From CAZTDD01 sp964612675 (lineage in GTDB: Bacteria; Hinthialibacterota; Hinthialibacteria; Hinthialibacterales; JAKPRU01): 64,000 nt of DNA. Positions 55,573-63,095 of the stretch are shown piece by piece (position 1 is the first letter of the stretch; the number at the start of each line of letters is the position of its first letter). The position numbers and the translations under genes were made by a program. A model generated the notes under the pieces. That model was not told the DNA's origin, did not search any database, and was given only the letters and a program-made list of their open reading frames with translations. Location of the stretch: contig CAZTDD010000009.1 in assembly GCA_964612675.1 (NCBI GenBank), positions 1 to 64,000 on the forward strand, given 5' to 3'.

Positions 55573-55600
55573 TTGACATATCAAAAAGGTTATATATTCT
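55573..55600 (+). promoter_or_regulatory. Candidate promoter of the RelE/Xre toxin-antitoxin pair
   Basis: TTGACA (55573-55578), 16 bases, TATTCT (55595-55600). Transcription would begin about seven bases after the -10, almost at ATG 55608, so the toxin mRNA may be leaderless: no ribosome site precedes this ATG. The AT-rich ATATATTCTATATA stretch over the -10 is near-palindromic and could be the antitoxin operator. Confidence 0.5.
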
Positions 55601-55607
55601 ATATAGT

Positions 55608-55889
55608 ATGTGGCGGATCGAAGAACATAGACGGATTGACAGGCAAATCGGTTCGCTTCCGATTGAGGTACTCAAGCGATACGAAAAATGGAAGGATATC
55701 GCCACAATTTCCGGCCCGCGGGGGTTGCGACTGATCAAGGGCTTTCACGACGAAGCTTTGGTTGGCAAGTGGAAGGGATACCGCTCCTCGCGGCTTGGGC
55801 TCCAGTGGCGCGTGATATACCGAACCGTTCCTGAAGCGTTGCTGTTTCAGGTCGCGTCGATAACCACTCATGACTATCGGAGGGCTTAG
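55608..55889 (+). CDS. RelE/ParE-superfamily toxin
   Basis: 93 residues. RelE-fold pattern: IDRQIGSLPIEVLKRYEKWK (helices), then LRLIKGFHDEALVGKWKGYR, then SRLGLQWRVIYRTV, and the end strand ITTHDYRR. Basic, small, and directly in front of an Xre-type antitoxin (stop TAG next to the start ATG). Members cleave mRNA at the ribosome or poison gyrase; which applies here is unknown. Toxin-first order is that of HigBA. Confidence 0.85.
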   Translation: MWRIEEHRRIDRQIGSLPIEVLKRYEKWKDIATISGPRGLRLIKGFHDEALVGKWKGYRSSRLGLQWRVIYRTVPEALLFQVASITTHDYRRA

Positions 55890-56150
55890 ATGAATGATTA
55901 TCGTCCTGCCAAGAAGCGTATAGAGGTTTCCGTGGGTGAATCCGTACGGATCCTCCGCGAGCTTCAGGAATTAAGCCAGAATCAATTGTCTGCAATGACA
56001 GGCATCCCCCAGGCGACCATTTCCGCAATCGAGAATGATCGTGTCAAACTGGGCGTGGAGCGGGCCAAGGTTTTAGCCACTGCGTTGAAAGTCCATCCAG
56101 GAGTTCTGGTTTTTCCCGGCTGGGAGCTTCCGGACGAAGTCGTAGCGTAA
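55890..56150 (+). CDS. Xre-family (HigA-like) antitoxin
   Basis: 86 residues. A helix-turn-helix of the Cro/CI type at about 20-75: LRELQELSQNQLSAMTGIPQ, then ATISAIENDRVKLGVERAKV. GGAGG inside the toxin's 3' end is the ribosome site. It should neutralise the toxin encoded just upstream and repress the pair's promoter. Confidence 0.88.
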   Translation: MNDYRPAKKRIEVSVGESVRILRELQELSQNQLSAMTGIPQATISAIENDRVKLGVERAKVLATALKVHPGVLVFPGWELPDEVVA

Positions 56151-56193
56151 TATGCGACTTGAACAGACGGGCAAGAAGCACGCCGGCAAAACC

Positions 56194-56212
56194 CACAGGC
56201 TGGAAGCCTGTG
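56194..56212. repeat. Palindromic intergenic word, ACAGGCT/AGCCTGT
   Basis: CACAGGCT, a three-base loop, AGCCTGTG: an eight-base perfect stem 44 bases after the antitoxin stop. It might serve as a terminator for the toxin-antitoxin pair, but no T-run follows. Words of this kind are common intergenic repeats. Confidence 0.45.
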
Positions 56213-56281
56213 CCACTCTTGAGAACGAAGGACGTTGCGCCCATGCAGCTCAGCGTCGTGCAGACCCGGCCGAGGGTGCAA

Positions 56282-56339
56282 CCGCCGTCGGTATCCGGCC
56301 GTGGCTTCATTGCTCCAGCCGCTTGAGCCGCAAGGCTCG
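56282..56339 (-). pseudogene. Fragment of the SGNH gene's 3' end
   Basis: Minus-strand frame reads RLKRLEQ, stop, SHGRIP, against RLKRLEQWSHGRIPAA near the end of the intact SGNH protein. TGA (56307-56309) replaces TGG. Only about 58 bases are left. Confidence 0.65.
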
Positions 56340-56357
56340 CCACGTTCAGCTGCGATG

Positions 56358-56386
56358 TTGACCTGACTCTCAGTGGCACGTAAGAT
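56358..56386 (+). promoter_or_regulatory. Candidate promoter of the second RelE-like locus
   Basis: TTGACC (56358-56363), exactly 17 bases, TAAGAT (56381-56386), 21 bases before ATG 56408. Confidence 0.5.
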
Positions 56387-56407
56387 TCGGCAACAAAGGA
56401 GACGCTC

Positions 56408-56626
56408 ATGACAGAACTCTTGGAACAAGTGCTTGAAAAAGTGTCCGCTCTTCCCAGCGAGGTACAGGATCAGCTTGCCCGGCAATGGCTTGAAGAGATC
56501 GAATGGGAGACACGCTGGGATCGAACGTTGGCTGATTCACAGGACAAGATCGATCAATTGGCGGAAAGAGCCGAAGAGGAGTATCGGTCAGGCAAAACAA
56601 AAGAAATGGGGTTCAGCGAACTCTGA
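56408..56626 (+). CDS. Small antitoxin-like protein
   Basis: 72 residues, ATG 56408 after AAAGGAG. All-helical and acidic: LEQVLEKVSALPSEVQDQLA, then RQWLEEIEWETRWDRTLADS, with YRSGKTKEMGF at the end. Proteins of this type stand before RelE-like toxins as antitoxins. The toxin frame begins three bases before this stop ends. The partner toxin is frameshifted, so this antitoxin may now be a lone survivor. Confidence 0.72.
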   Translation: MTELLEQVLEKVSALPSEVQDQLARQWLEEIEWETRWDRTLADSQDKIDQLAERAEEEYRSGKTKEMGFSEL

Positions 56627-56890
56627 AATCTCATCTCACGAAGGATTTCATACGGCGTTTTCGTCGACTTCCTCCGCGCGTTCAACGCCTTGCCAAGAGA
56701 AACTATAAGATCTGGAGGGAGAATTCATCACATCCGGGTCTGCAATTCAAACTCGTCGGCAAGCGCAAACGCGCCTATTCCGTCCGCGTGGGGGTCGGCT
56801 GGAGGGCTCTTGGCCTCGTAATCGGGGACGCTTGTATGGTTCTGGATCGGCTCTCATCCGGAGTACGAAAGGATCATACGGGATTTGTAG
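56623..56890 (+). pseudogene. RelE-like toxin with a frameshift
   Basis: Frame 1 from CTG 56623 reads LKSHLTKDFIRRFRRLPPRV, ..., LQFKLVGKRKRAYSVRVGVG, WRALGLVIGDAC, a typical RelE-like start. At about 56836 the frame breaks; the +1 frame gives WFWIGSHPEYERIIRDL and TAG 56888-56890, the expected family end. A net gain of one base or loss of two explains it. Without the shift the frame would run on past 56890. Confidence 0.72.
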
Positions 56891-56963
56891 AATACTCCCG
56901 ACAATGCAATCGGGTATCGGGGTGGCGCAGCCGTAAGAGGCCCTGATTTCTCCCCGTCAGTCA

Positions 56964-58463
56964 TCACTCTCTTGCCTTTTTCTTGTTCGTCGTCCTGATT
57001 ACGCTTTCCGCCGCCGGTATCCGACCATGGCTCCATTGCTCGAGGCGCTTGAGGCGCTCGGCTCCCCGCGCAAAATACACATTGCTTAATTCTGAAAAAT
57101 GGTCTTCCCACAGATGCTGACGGTCCTGTCGCCAGCCCATCGTTCGAGGGACTAGATCGATATCCTGCATTGCCTCATACAGTGAATCGGCGATCAGCTG
57201 ATGACCGGTGATACTCGGATGAACGTGGTCGAGAAGCCATTCATCTCCAGGGATTCCGTCCTGGGTGCGTTTTTCGATAAGTGCCCTCACATCGATCAGC
57301 GGTAGGTCGTATTTCGCCGCGACCTCCAGAATCGCCTTGTGCATCGGTTCCAAAATCCGCAGCGGGCAAATATCGTCGTCTTTCGCCCGTACGAACCATT
57401 CTTTCGCTTCGTCGAACCGCGCCATCCGTTCGTAACACTTGCCGATCATGTAAAAAAGTCCTGCGTGCCGACCGTCGATCTCGGCTGCCTGTTCGAGCAG
57501 TTGAGCTTTTTGATAGGCATTCGACCAATCAACTTCCTGCGCCTGTTGCCACAGTCCGATCATGCGTTCCCATTGGGGTATTGACAGGGTCTCGTCAAAT
57601 TCCGATTTGAACGGCGGACAGTCTTTCAGGTTTGAGACGGGATTCATCAGAATCAGCGGAACGTTCGCATCCTGTGCTATCCGAGCCATGATTTCGATGT
57701 TGTAACGGAAATGGGCGATCGTTCCCTCGCGCCAAATCTCGTCACGGTGATAGCAATCGATACCCGTCTCGAAATCGAGTTTTGCTTGGACCTCAGGGGG
57801 CAATACGCTCCGGGGTGTCTGTACATCTGGTTGAGATGAGAGGGACTGGTAGGCAAGGGAATAGCTGCGTAGATTCAGCAGCAATTCATGAAGTCGGATG
57901 AGCACCTCAGGTGTGTGTTTTATTCGTCCGTATGTTCGATCCTCCAGGAACTCATTATGCCCTGTGTAGATGATGAACAGATCCGGTTCGTAAGCCAACA
58001 CTTCACGCATGATAGGAACGAGACGATAGCTGGCATAGGAAATCCCGCCACAATTCACGACTTCCCACTCGGTTTCGGGGATGGCCGCCCGAAGGTTAAG
58101 TTGAAGCCAGGTTGTGAACGAGGTTTCCACCGCGTAGGGCCGCCCTTGCACGGTCGAACCCCCGAGGCAAAAGATGCGAAATGTGTTCTCGTCTTTGGAG
58201 GCGGAGAACGACTGGGGACGGAAGAAAGTTAAGCGTTCCTCGGCTGTTTCGTAACGAGTCCCGTCTGAATTCAAAACAAAAAGGGGGCGTATTCCGCTGA
58301 ACGAAACATAAGGGTCTTCGAGATCGACCGGGGGAGGAGGAACAAGAAATCGCAGACCAACTTCAATTAGAACCAGCGGCAGAAGAACAATCAGAACCGC
58401 AGCAGCTGGAAAAAACAGCCTTCGTAACTTGGTCGGCCGTTTTTCTGGCTGTGTCTCGCCCAT
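56964..58463 (-). CDS. Membrane-anchored SGNH/GDSL hydrolase with TPR-like insert
   Basis: 499 residues from ATG 58463, chosen because a strong hairpin (58500-58525) fills the stretch between it and hisS; the frame could begin at 58538. One N-terminal membrane helix (LFFPAAAVLIVLLPLVLIEV). SGNH-like blocks: FCLGGSTVQGRPY (nucleophile Ser in GGST), NCGGISYASYR, IIYTGHNEF, and DHVHPSITGHQLIA with the catalytic D-x-x-H. A TPR-like stretch (AYQKAQLLEQAAEIDGRHAG, KCYERMARFDEAKEWF) lies between blocks. It probably acts outside the membrane on an acyl or acetyl ester, for example on a polysaccharide. Two scars of copies lie at 49233 and 56282. Confidence 0.82.
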   Translation of the reverse strand: MGETQPEKRPTKLRRLFFPAAAVLIVLLPLVLIEVGLRFLVPPPPVDLEDPYVSFSGIRPLFVLNSDGTRYETAEERLTFFRPQSFSASKDENTFRIFCLGGSTVQGRPYAVETSFTTWLQLNLRAAIPETEWEVVNCGGISYASYRLVPIMREVLAYEPDLFIIYTGHNEFLEDRTYGRIKHTPEVLIRLHELLLNLRSYSLAYQSLSSQPDVQTPRSVLPPEVQAKLDFETGIDCYHRDEIWREGTIAHFRYNIEIMARIAQDANVPLILMNPVSNLKDCPPFKSEFDETLSIPQWERMIGLWQQAQEVDWSNAYQKAQLLEQAAEIDGRHAGLFYMIGKCYERMARFDEAKEWFVRAKDDDICPLRILEPMHKAILEVAAKYDLPLIDVRALIEKRTQDGIPGDEWLLDHVHPSITGHQLIADSLYEAMQDIDLVPRTMGWRQDRQHLWEDHFSELSNVYFARGAERLKRLEQWSHGRIPAAESVIRTTNKKKARE

Positions 58464-58499
58464 CTTATATGCCGCCCGTGGAGCAACTTCAATCGGGTG

Positions 58500-58525
58500 C
58501 CACCCCCACTTCCGCTTGGGGGTGG
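58500..58525. repeat. Strong hairpin after hisS
   Basis: CCACCCCCA (58500-58508) and TGGGGGTGG (58517-58525), loop of eight bases, placed 13 bases after the hisS stop on the minus strand. A related GGGGGTGGCACC word recurs at 62988-62999. It may weaken read-through into the SGNH gene; no T-run. Confidence 0.55.
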
Positions 58526-58538
58526 GAAACAAGCCCAT

Positions 58539-59957
58539 TCAATCCAGCATGTCGCGGACTGCGCCGACAAGTTCCTCCCGCTTGATTGTCTGCTGACCCG
58601 CTGTTCCTTTTTTGCGCCATTCCTCACGCGAGTCAACGTCCTTGCGTTTCTCCATCCCGGTACGCAGATCTTTGACGGAGACCGTTCCCTGGGAGAATTC
58701 GTCGCTGCCGGCGATGACCGCAAGCTCCAGTCCGAGAGCGTTTGCGTATTTTAGCTGTTTGCCGAGTCCACGCTCCGTCCCGGCGTAGAGTTCGGTCGGA
58801 ATTCCGGCGGCGCGGAGATCCTGGGCCATACGCAGATAGTCCGCTTTGTGGTTCGGATCCATCACAGTGACCAACACCCTAGCCGTGCACTTAATGTCGG
58901 GTATAAGCCCCAGGCTGTCGAGTGCCGCAAGCAGGCGGTCTACGCCGATGGAAGCGCCGGTCGCGGGGATTTCCTCGCCGGTGAAGCGTTTGACCAGGTG
59001 ATCGTATCGTCCGCCCGCGAATACCGATCCGAAACGGGGCGCGTCGGGAAGCACCGCCTCGAATACCGGGCCTGTGTAATAGTCGAGTCCGCGTGCGAGG
59101 GTGGGATCGAAAATCGCGTGCTCTTCCGAGATCTCGGCTGCGTCCAGATACCCGGCAATTTCTTCCAATTCGTCGAGACCCTCGTTTGCTGAATCATTGT
59201 TCCCCACGACTTCGCAAACCGACTTGATCGTCTCTTTACGTGGCCCCTTACGGATACTCAAATAATCGCATATTCCTGTGATCTGTCTTTCATCCAGATT
59301 GAGGCCCCGTATGCGGTCGCCGGACGCATCGACCCGGCCGTCCGCAAGTTCTTGCGAAACGCCTTCGACGCCGATCTTGTCCAGCTTATCGATGACACGA
59401 ATGACAGCGTTCGCTGTTTTCTCGGGGATTCCGGCCTGTCCAACCGCACCATTTAGCACCTTACGGTTGTTAATTTTGATCTGGAAGCGTTCAATACCGA
59501 GCGCCTTGAGCGTGTCGTGCATCGCGATGATAATTTCCGCGTCGGTCAGCATATCGGGGCATCCGACGGCGTCCAGATCGAATTGGTAGAATTCGCGGTA
59601 TCGTCCCGGGTCCGGTTTCTCGGCCCGCCACAGACGCCCCACCTGGTAGCGTCGGAACGGCTTCGGCAAATCCGGATATGTGGCGATGACACGGGCGAGC
59701 GGAACAGTCAGATCGAAACGCAGGCCAATATCTTCGCCTTCCGGGCTGGTGAATCGGAAAATCTGTTTGTTCGATTCGTCTCCGCCGGGTCCGATCAAGG
59801 TGAGTGCGTACTCCTGCGCGGGTGTATCGATGGGCAGGAACCCAAAGCGTTCGTAGCATTCCTGGACAGTGCGGACGATGCGCTGACGAGCGATCATCCG
59901 GGCCGGAAGGTGGTCCTGGAACCCTTTGAGGAGACGAGGCTGAACAGTATTCGGCAT
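58539..59957 (-). CDS. hisS: Histidyl-tRNA synthetase
   Basis: 472 residues. Class II core: motif 2 YQVGRLWRAEKPDPGRYREF, the HisA motif FDPTLARGLDYYTGPVFEAV, GGRYDHLVKRF, and motif 3 GASIGVDRLLAAL. The C-terminal anticodon-binding domain (VLVTVMD to the end) carries GLGKQLKYANALG. It charges tRNA-His in the cytoplasm. ATG 59957 follows TTGGAG. The C-terminal tail after KDLRTGMEKRKDV is somewhat longer than usual. Confidence 0.97.
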   Translation of the reverse strand: MPNTVQPRLLKGFQDHLPARMIARQRIVRTVQECYERFGFLPIDTPAQEYALTLIGPGGDESNKQIFRFTSPEGEDIGLRFDLTVPLARVIATYPDLPKPFRRYQVGRLWRAEKPDPGRYREFYQFDLDAVGCPDMLTDAEIIIAMHDTLKALGIERFQIKINNRKVLNGAVGQAGIPEKTANAVIRVIDKLDKIGVEGVSQELADGRVDASGDRIRGLNLDERQITGICDYLSIRKGPRKETIKSVCEVVGNNDSANEGLDELEEIAGYLDAAEISEEHAIFDPTLARGLDYYTGPVFEAVLPDAPRFGSVFAGGRYDHLVKRFTGEEIPATGASIGVDRLLAALDSLGLIPDIKCTARVLVTVMDPNHKADYLRMAQDLRAAGIPTELYAGTERGLGKQLKYANALGLELAVIAGSDEFSQGTVSVKDLRTGMEKRKDVDSREEWRKKGTAGQQTIKREELVGAVRDMLD

Positions 59958-60292
59958 TTCTTCACTCCAATAACAGAATTGAAACGACGGTTAATTTGAA
60001 GTCCGGGACTGGGCCGGGAACAAACCCAACCGGTACAGAACTCACGGTACACATTAACCGTAGTATGTGCGCGTTGCAAAGCTCAGTGGCAGTGGGGTCG
60101 GTTGATTTGGGAGTTGAGGGATTGTCGAGGAGCTTTAGTGATACAAGCACCCCCCAGGGGAATTGGAAAGCCAGCAGCGGTGGTTGCCGTTGGTGGCGCC
60201 GGTCAGCCAGAGATCCTAGTGATTACGTGTCGAGACTTGGGTGGTCTACAGAAATCAGAACGCCGTCAGAATTGATCGGAACCCCAAGAACG
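59958..60292. other. Intergenic region, possible gene remnant
   Basis: No intact gene. A plus-strand stretch at about 60174-60240 reads SGGCRWWRRSARDPSDYVSR then LG, faintly like the C-terminus of formylglycine-generating-enzyme (FGE-sulfatase) domains (GG-x-W...RSA-x-R...LGFR). This is a weak resemblance, not a call. The hisS promoter should lie at the left end. Confidence 0.3.
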
Positions 60293-60553
60293 CTACGCCT
60301 TCGTTGAGACTCTCGTTTGTCTCTCCACCAGCTTGCTGTGCAAGGCATCCGGCGCGAGGTCAGCACCGTTGGGCCAGCAGATGACCCCGAACTTGTCAAT
60401 CGTCACCTGTTTGAAGAAAGAGGGATCTTTCAACGGTTCAAACATAGAACCGAACAACCGATCTGAAAGGTCAACCGTTCCCTGTGTGCCGTCCTCGAAT
60501 TCGACGTAGAGACGGTAATCTTGTTCTGGCCGTACGGTAGTGACTCTACACAT
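60293..60553 (-). CDS. DUF2442 protein
   Basis: 86 residues, AAGGAGA before ATG 60553. DUF2442 pattern: YRLYVEFEDGTQGTVDLSDR, then FKQVTIDKFGVICWPNGADL then AP. It lies 11 bases after a DUF4160 gene on the same strand, a pairing seen widely and suspected to be a toxin-antitoxin-like module. Function not established. Confidence 0.85.
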   Translation of the reverse strand: MCRVTTVRPEQDYRLYVEFEDGTQGTVDLSDRLFGSMFEPLKDPSFFKQVTIDKFGVICWPNGADLAPDALHSKLVERQTRVSTKA

Positions 60554-60564
60554 GGTCTTTCTCC

Positions 60565-60825
60565 TTATCGAAGAGGAGCTATTCGTTTAAGAGGTTCATG
60601 GTTACACGCGGCCTGCCAATTGGCGAATAATTCTTCGCGGTGTTCCTCCGCCCATTCGAATACCATTGATAGCGCTCGTCGTGGCAGTGAACCTCGCTGC
60701 ACCTGAAGTGTGTCGATTCTGACACTAGCGGTTTCGCCTCCGTAGTACGCATGGAAATGGGGAGGCGGATGATCGTCATTATATATTCGAATCACGATGC
60801 CATAAAAAGTGCTGATCGTCGGCAT
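60565..60825 (-). CDS. DUF4160 protein
   Basis: 86 residues. Signature GIVIRIYNDDHPPPHFHAYY near the N-terminus and FEWAEEHREELFANWQAACN at the end are diagnostic for DUF4160. First gene of the DUF4160/DUF2442 pair. It begins 22 bases after a broken hicB/hicA, so it may have replaced hicA. Confidence 0.87.
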   Translation of the reverse strand: MPTISTFYGIVIRIYNDDHPPPHFHAYYGGETASVRIDTLQVQRGSLPRRALSMVFEWAEEHREELFANWQAACNHEPLKRIAPLR

Positions 60826-60851
60826 GGTCTTTTTACCGGCAGCTTGATCAT
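60826..60851 (-). pseudogene. Possible hicA start remnant
   Basis: Right at the hicB stop an ATG (60851) overlaps as ATGA and reads MIKLPVK, like the usual HicA start (M-x-K-LP-V). Similarity ends there at the DUF4160 start. Very short, so only tentative. Confidence 0.3.
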
Positions 60852-61052
60852 ACTGCTACCATCAGTGTTTCAAACGGATCCTGTGGCAGGGATATGTCGT
60901 TCTCCTCAAGGGACACGATGTAGCCTCGTGTAGTTTCTTTGATATTGACAATTCCTTTTTTTCGCGCGGCCTTGAATCACACAGCCGGGCAGACCGGGCC
61001 ATTCGGCCACCCAAAAGCCGTCCTCCGCGGGGAAAATAACAACCTGTCTCAT
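60848..61052 (-). pseudogene. HicB-type antitoxin with a frameshift in an A7 run
   Basis: ATG 61052 (GGAG upstream) reads MRQVVIFPAEDGFWVAEWPG then LPGCVIQGRAKK, the HicB N-terminus. After the A7 run (plus-strand T7 at 60956-60962) the frame is lost; the +1 frame continues GIVNIKETTRGYIVSLEEND, ISLPQDPFETLMVAV and stop TGA 60848-60850, the expected HicB end. One extra A explains it. It starts four bases after the beta-helix gene. Confidence 0.75.
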
Positions 61053-61056
61053 GGTC

Positions 61057-62709
61057 TCATCTCCGTTGACCCGCGACTATCGAATTGTACATCATCCACT
61101 GCGTCACTACCGTATCCGAGGGCACAAATTCATACGCACCGATGTCGTGACCCGCACCAAGCGGTCTGGAATTGCCTTCGAAATCTTTGTGGAGCCAGTC
61201 GATCGCTTCGCCCGCATCAACAGCGGAACTGCCTTCTTGAAGGTGGTAGTCGAAACTAGAGGGATCGACGAATCCCGCGTCAAGCGCAACGATGTTCCCC
61301 ACTCCCGGCAGCGGCTCGTCAACGAGGCTGAACCGGGCTTCAAGACCGTCTGTGGATCCCTGAGCAAATTCGGAGTTGGAAACGACAATGCAGTTCCTCA
61401 GCCGGATATTCGATTCTGGATCTGTGAGATTGAACGCGAGATCATTGTCAGCGACTGTACAATTGACCAAATCGACTTCAGAGTCCGTGCATTCCACAGC
61501 AACGTTTGACCGGAAGAAGAGAGAATTGGTCACGAGTGGCCGCACCAGAGCGTCGGTATTGGGAGTTGTGCCGTCGCCGTCCACCTTGACTTTGGGTGTA
61601 TTCCAAAGATCGATTCCCGTGTTCCGAAATCGGCACCGTTCGATGAAGACCGCTCCCGCTGTGTCAGCCATGTCCAGACCCCTGCGCCCGCCATTATGAA
61701 ATTCGGAGCGTGCGAGGGTGAACGGGGCTGTGACATTTAGGAGCCGGATGCCACCCTTCGTGAATTGACTGTCTCGGATTGAGTACTCCTCTCCCTTGGC
61801 GGGGAGCACTTCCAATGACTGTGACTCGGCAGGATCGCCTCCCCCGATCCGAATGAAGGTATCGTTGAAGACCCCATCGGCGATCTCGACATAAGATGAA
61901 CTCAGCGAAAGCGCGCTGTCGTCGAGCCGGCAGCTGGCGAGGGAGATATCTGTACCATGTGTACGGAGATCGCCCACCTTACGGAAACGGGTATGGCGGA
62001 TCGACGCAGTTCCGTTTCCGATATAGACGCCGTTGCCTGTGGCGGTGCCGATAAACTCGCAATGGGACACATCGAGAGAGCCCCCGGGATAATCAAGGAT
62101 ATAGGAATCGGGACGAGAGATATGTACTCTGTCGAGACTTACCGGCAAACCCCCGCCCGCTTGGATAGCCGTGTGCGCAGAGTCGGTGATCGTGCAGTCC
62201 TTGATATGGACGTTTGATCCTCGCACGCCGCCGTATTCAATCAGAATTCCTTGAAGAGTGACTGGTTGAATCTCTTTCGATGTGATGGATGTCTCGTTTT
62301 CGAGTAGGAGATCGACGTATTTGAACTGAAGATCCTCCAGTCTGCATCCCGTTCCGAGGTGGACCGGACTCTGCGCATGCAGTAAGCGTTTGGTCACTCC
62401 GTCGCGCAGAGGAGATGACGCGACAACGGTAGCGGTTGCCGAGGCACCTACGAGGACTGTGCCGGGCGGAAGGGTCAACGGGAAAACCTCCCCGTGCTCG
62501 CTGTCGTACGTTCCGGCGCTTAGCTGGATACGCACCTCTTCTGTCTCGCTGATCGACGCCAGGCAGGCCGTGAGAGTCTTGAAAGGTTTATCAGCGGTGC
62601 CGGGATTCGAGTCATTGCCACGCTCGGCGTCCACAAACAAGGTCTCCACGGCGGCGGACGGGGAAAGGACAAGTAGCACGAGGAGTACAGCCGAGGTTAA
62701 GAACCGCAT
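61057..62709 (-). CDS. Secreted right-handed beta-helix protein (DUF1565-like)
   Basis: 550 residues from ATG 62709 (GGAGGT seven bases upstream; a GTG two codons earlier is less likely). Signal peptide about 1-22. DUF1565-like start: LFVDAERGNDSNPGTADKPF then KTLTACLA. Many short repeats follow (I-x-D-C-x-I, V-x-N-C-x-V-x-D-N), typical of a parallel beta-helix as in pectate lyases and surface proteins. DIGAYEF near the end is the choice-of-anchor-Q type tail; after it comes TQWMMY. No clear catalytic site. Polysaccharide binding or cleavage is possible. Confidence 0.82.
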   Translation of the reverse strand: MRFLTSAVLLVLLVLSPSAAVETLFVDAERGNDSNPGTADKPFKTLTACLASISETEEVRIQLSAGTYDSEHGEVFPLTLPPGTVLVGASATATVVASSPLRDGVTKRLLHAQSPVHLGTGCRLEDLQFKYVDLLLENETSITSKEIQPVTLQGILIEYGGVRGSNVHIKDCTITDSAHTAIQAGGGLPVSLDRVHISRPDSYILDYPGGSLDVSHCEFIGTATGNGVYIGNGTASIRHTRFRKVGDLRTHGTDISLASCRLDDSALSLSSSYVEIADGVFNDTFIRIGGGDPAESQSLEVLPAKGEEYSIRDSQFTKGGIRLLNVTAPFTLARSEFHNGGRRGLDMADTAGAVFIERCRFRNTGIDLWNTPKVKVDGDGTTPNTDALVRPLVTNSLFFRSNVAVECTDSEVDLVNCTVADNDLAFNLTDPESNIRLRNCIVVSNSEFAQGSTDGLEARFSLVDEPLPGVGNIVALDAGFVDPSSFDYHLQEGSSAVDAGEAIDWLHKDFEGNSRPLGAGHDIGAYEFVPSDTVVTQWMMYNSIVAGQRR

Positions 62710-62922
62710 TTGCACGACCTCCCTACGAAGTTCTCCTCAGAAGAAGTCTACCTCAAAATCGGCCTATAGTATGTCTACGGGTGTAAAAAAACGTCTTTTA
62801 TTGTAAGACGGTCGTTCGCCACCCGCAAGGGGAGAGGTGGTGTCATAACTCCCCTCTGTTTCCCTGTTCAAGACTGGGGTTCGGGTGGGTTGATAAGTTT
62901 AGTGTTTACAACCCCCTCTGTA

Positions 62923-62944
62923 TCTCCCCCAATCTTGGGGGAGA
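62923..62944. repeat. Perfect palindrome, CTCCCCC/GGGGGAG type
   Basis: Ten-base arms with two central bases. Located between the DUF6263-like and beta-helix genes. It resembles other G/C-rich intergenic hairpins in this window. Confidence 0.5.
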
Positions 62945-63025
62945 GCCCCTTCTCATTTCTCGGCTGCTTCTGACACAGCCTGGGACTTGGGGGTGGCACC
63001 CGTTGGGATAGGAAGCATGCGATAG

Positions 63026-63060
63026 GACAAAACAACGGGCACCACTTTGGGTGCCCGTTG
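63026..63060 (-). terminator. Rho-independent terminator of the DUF6263-like gene
   Basis: On the minus strand CAACGGGCACC (63060-63050) pairs perfectly with GGTGCCCGTTG (63043-63033), loop of six bases, followed at once by TTTTGTCC. It lies 36 bases after the stop at 63096. Confidence 0.85.
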
Positions 63061-63095
63061 CCTGGTGTATTTCGGATGAGAACTGAGGATACGGA

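Larger units (their letters stand above)
62710..63095. other. Intergenic region with palindromes and a terminator
   Basis: No gene. It holds a 22-base palindrome (TCTCCCCCAA-tc-TTGGGGGAGA, 62923-62944), a GGGGGTGGCACCC word at 62988-63000 and the terminator at 63026-63060. The promoter of the beta-helix gene must lie near 62720-62800. Confidence 0.5.

Noticed and set aside
59996..60307. Plus-strand gene with FGE-sulfatase-like end
   Set aside because: Only a short, weak resemblance; no upstream domain, no ribosome site.
60950..60970. Programmed -1 frameshift in hicB
   Set aside because: The A7 run is not in the phase needed for the A AAA AAG heptamer, and the correct frame is +1, so an indel is simpler.
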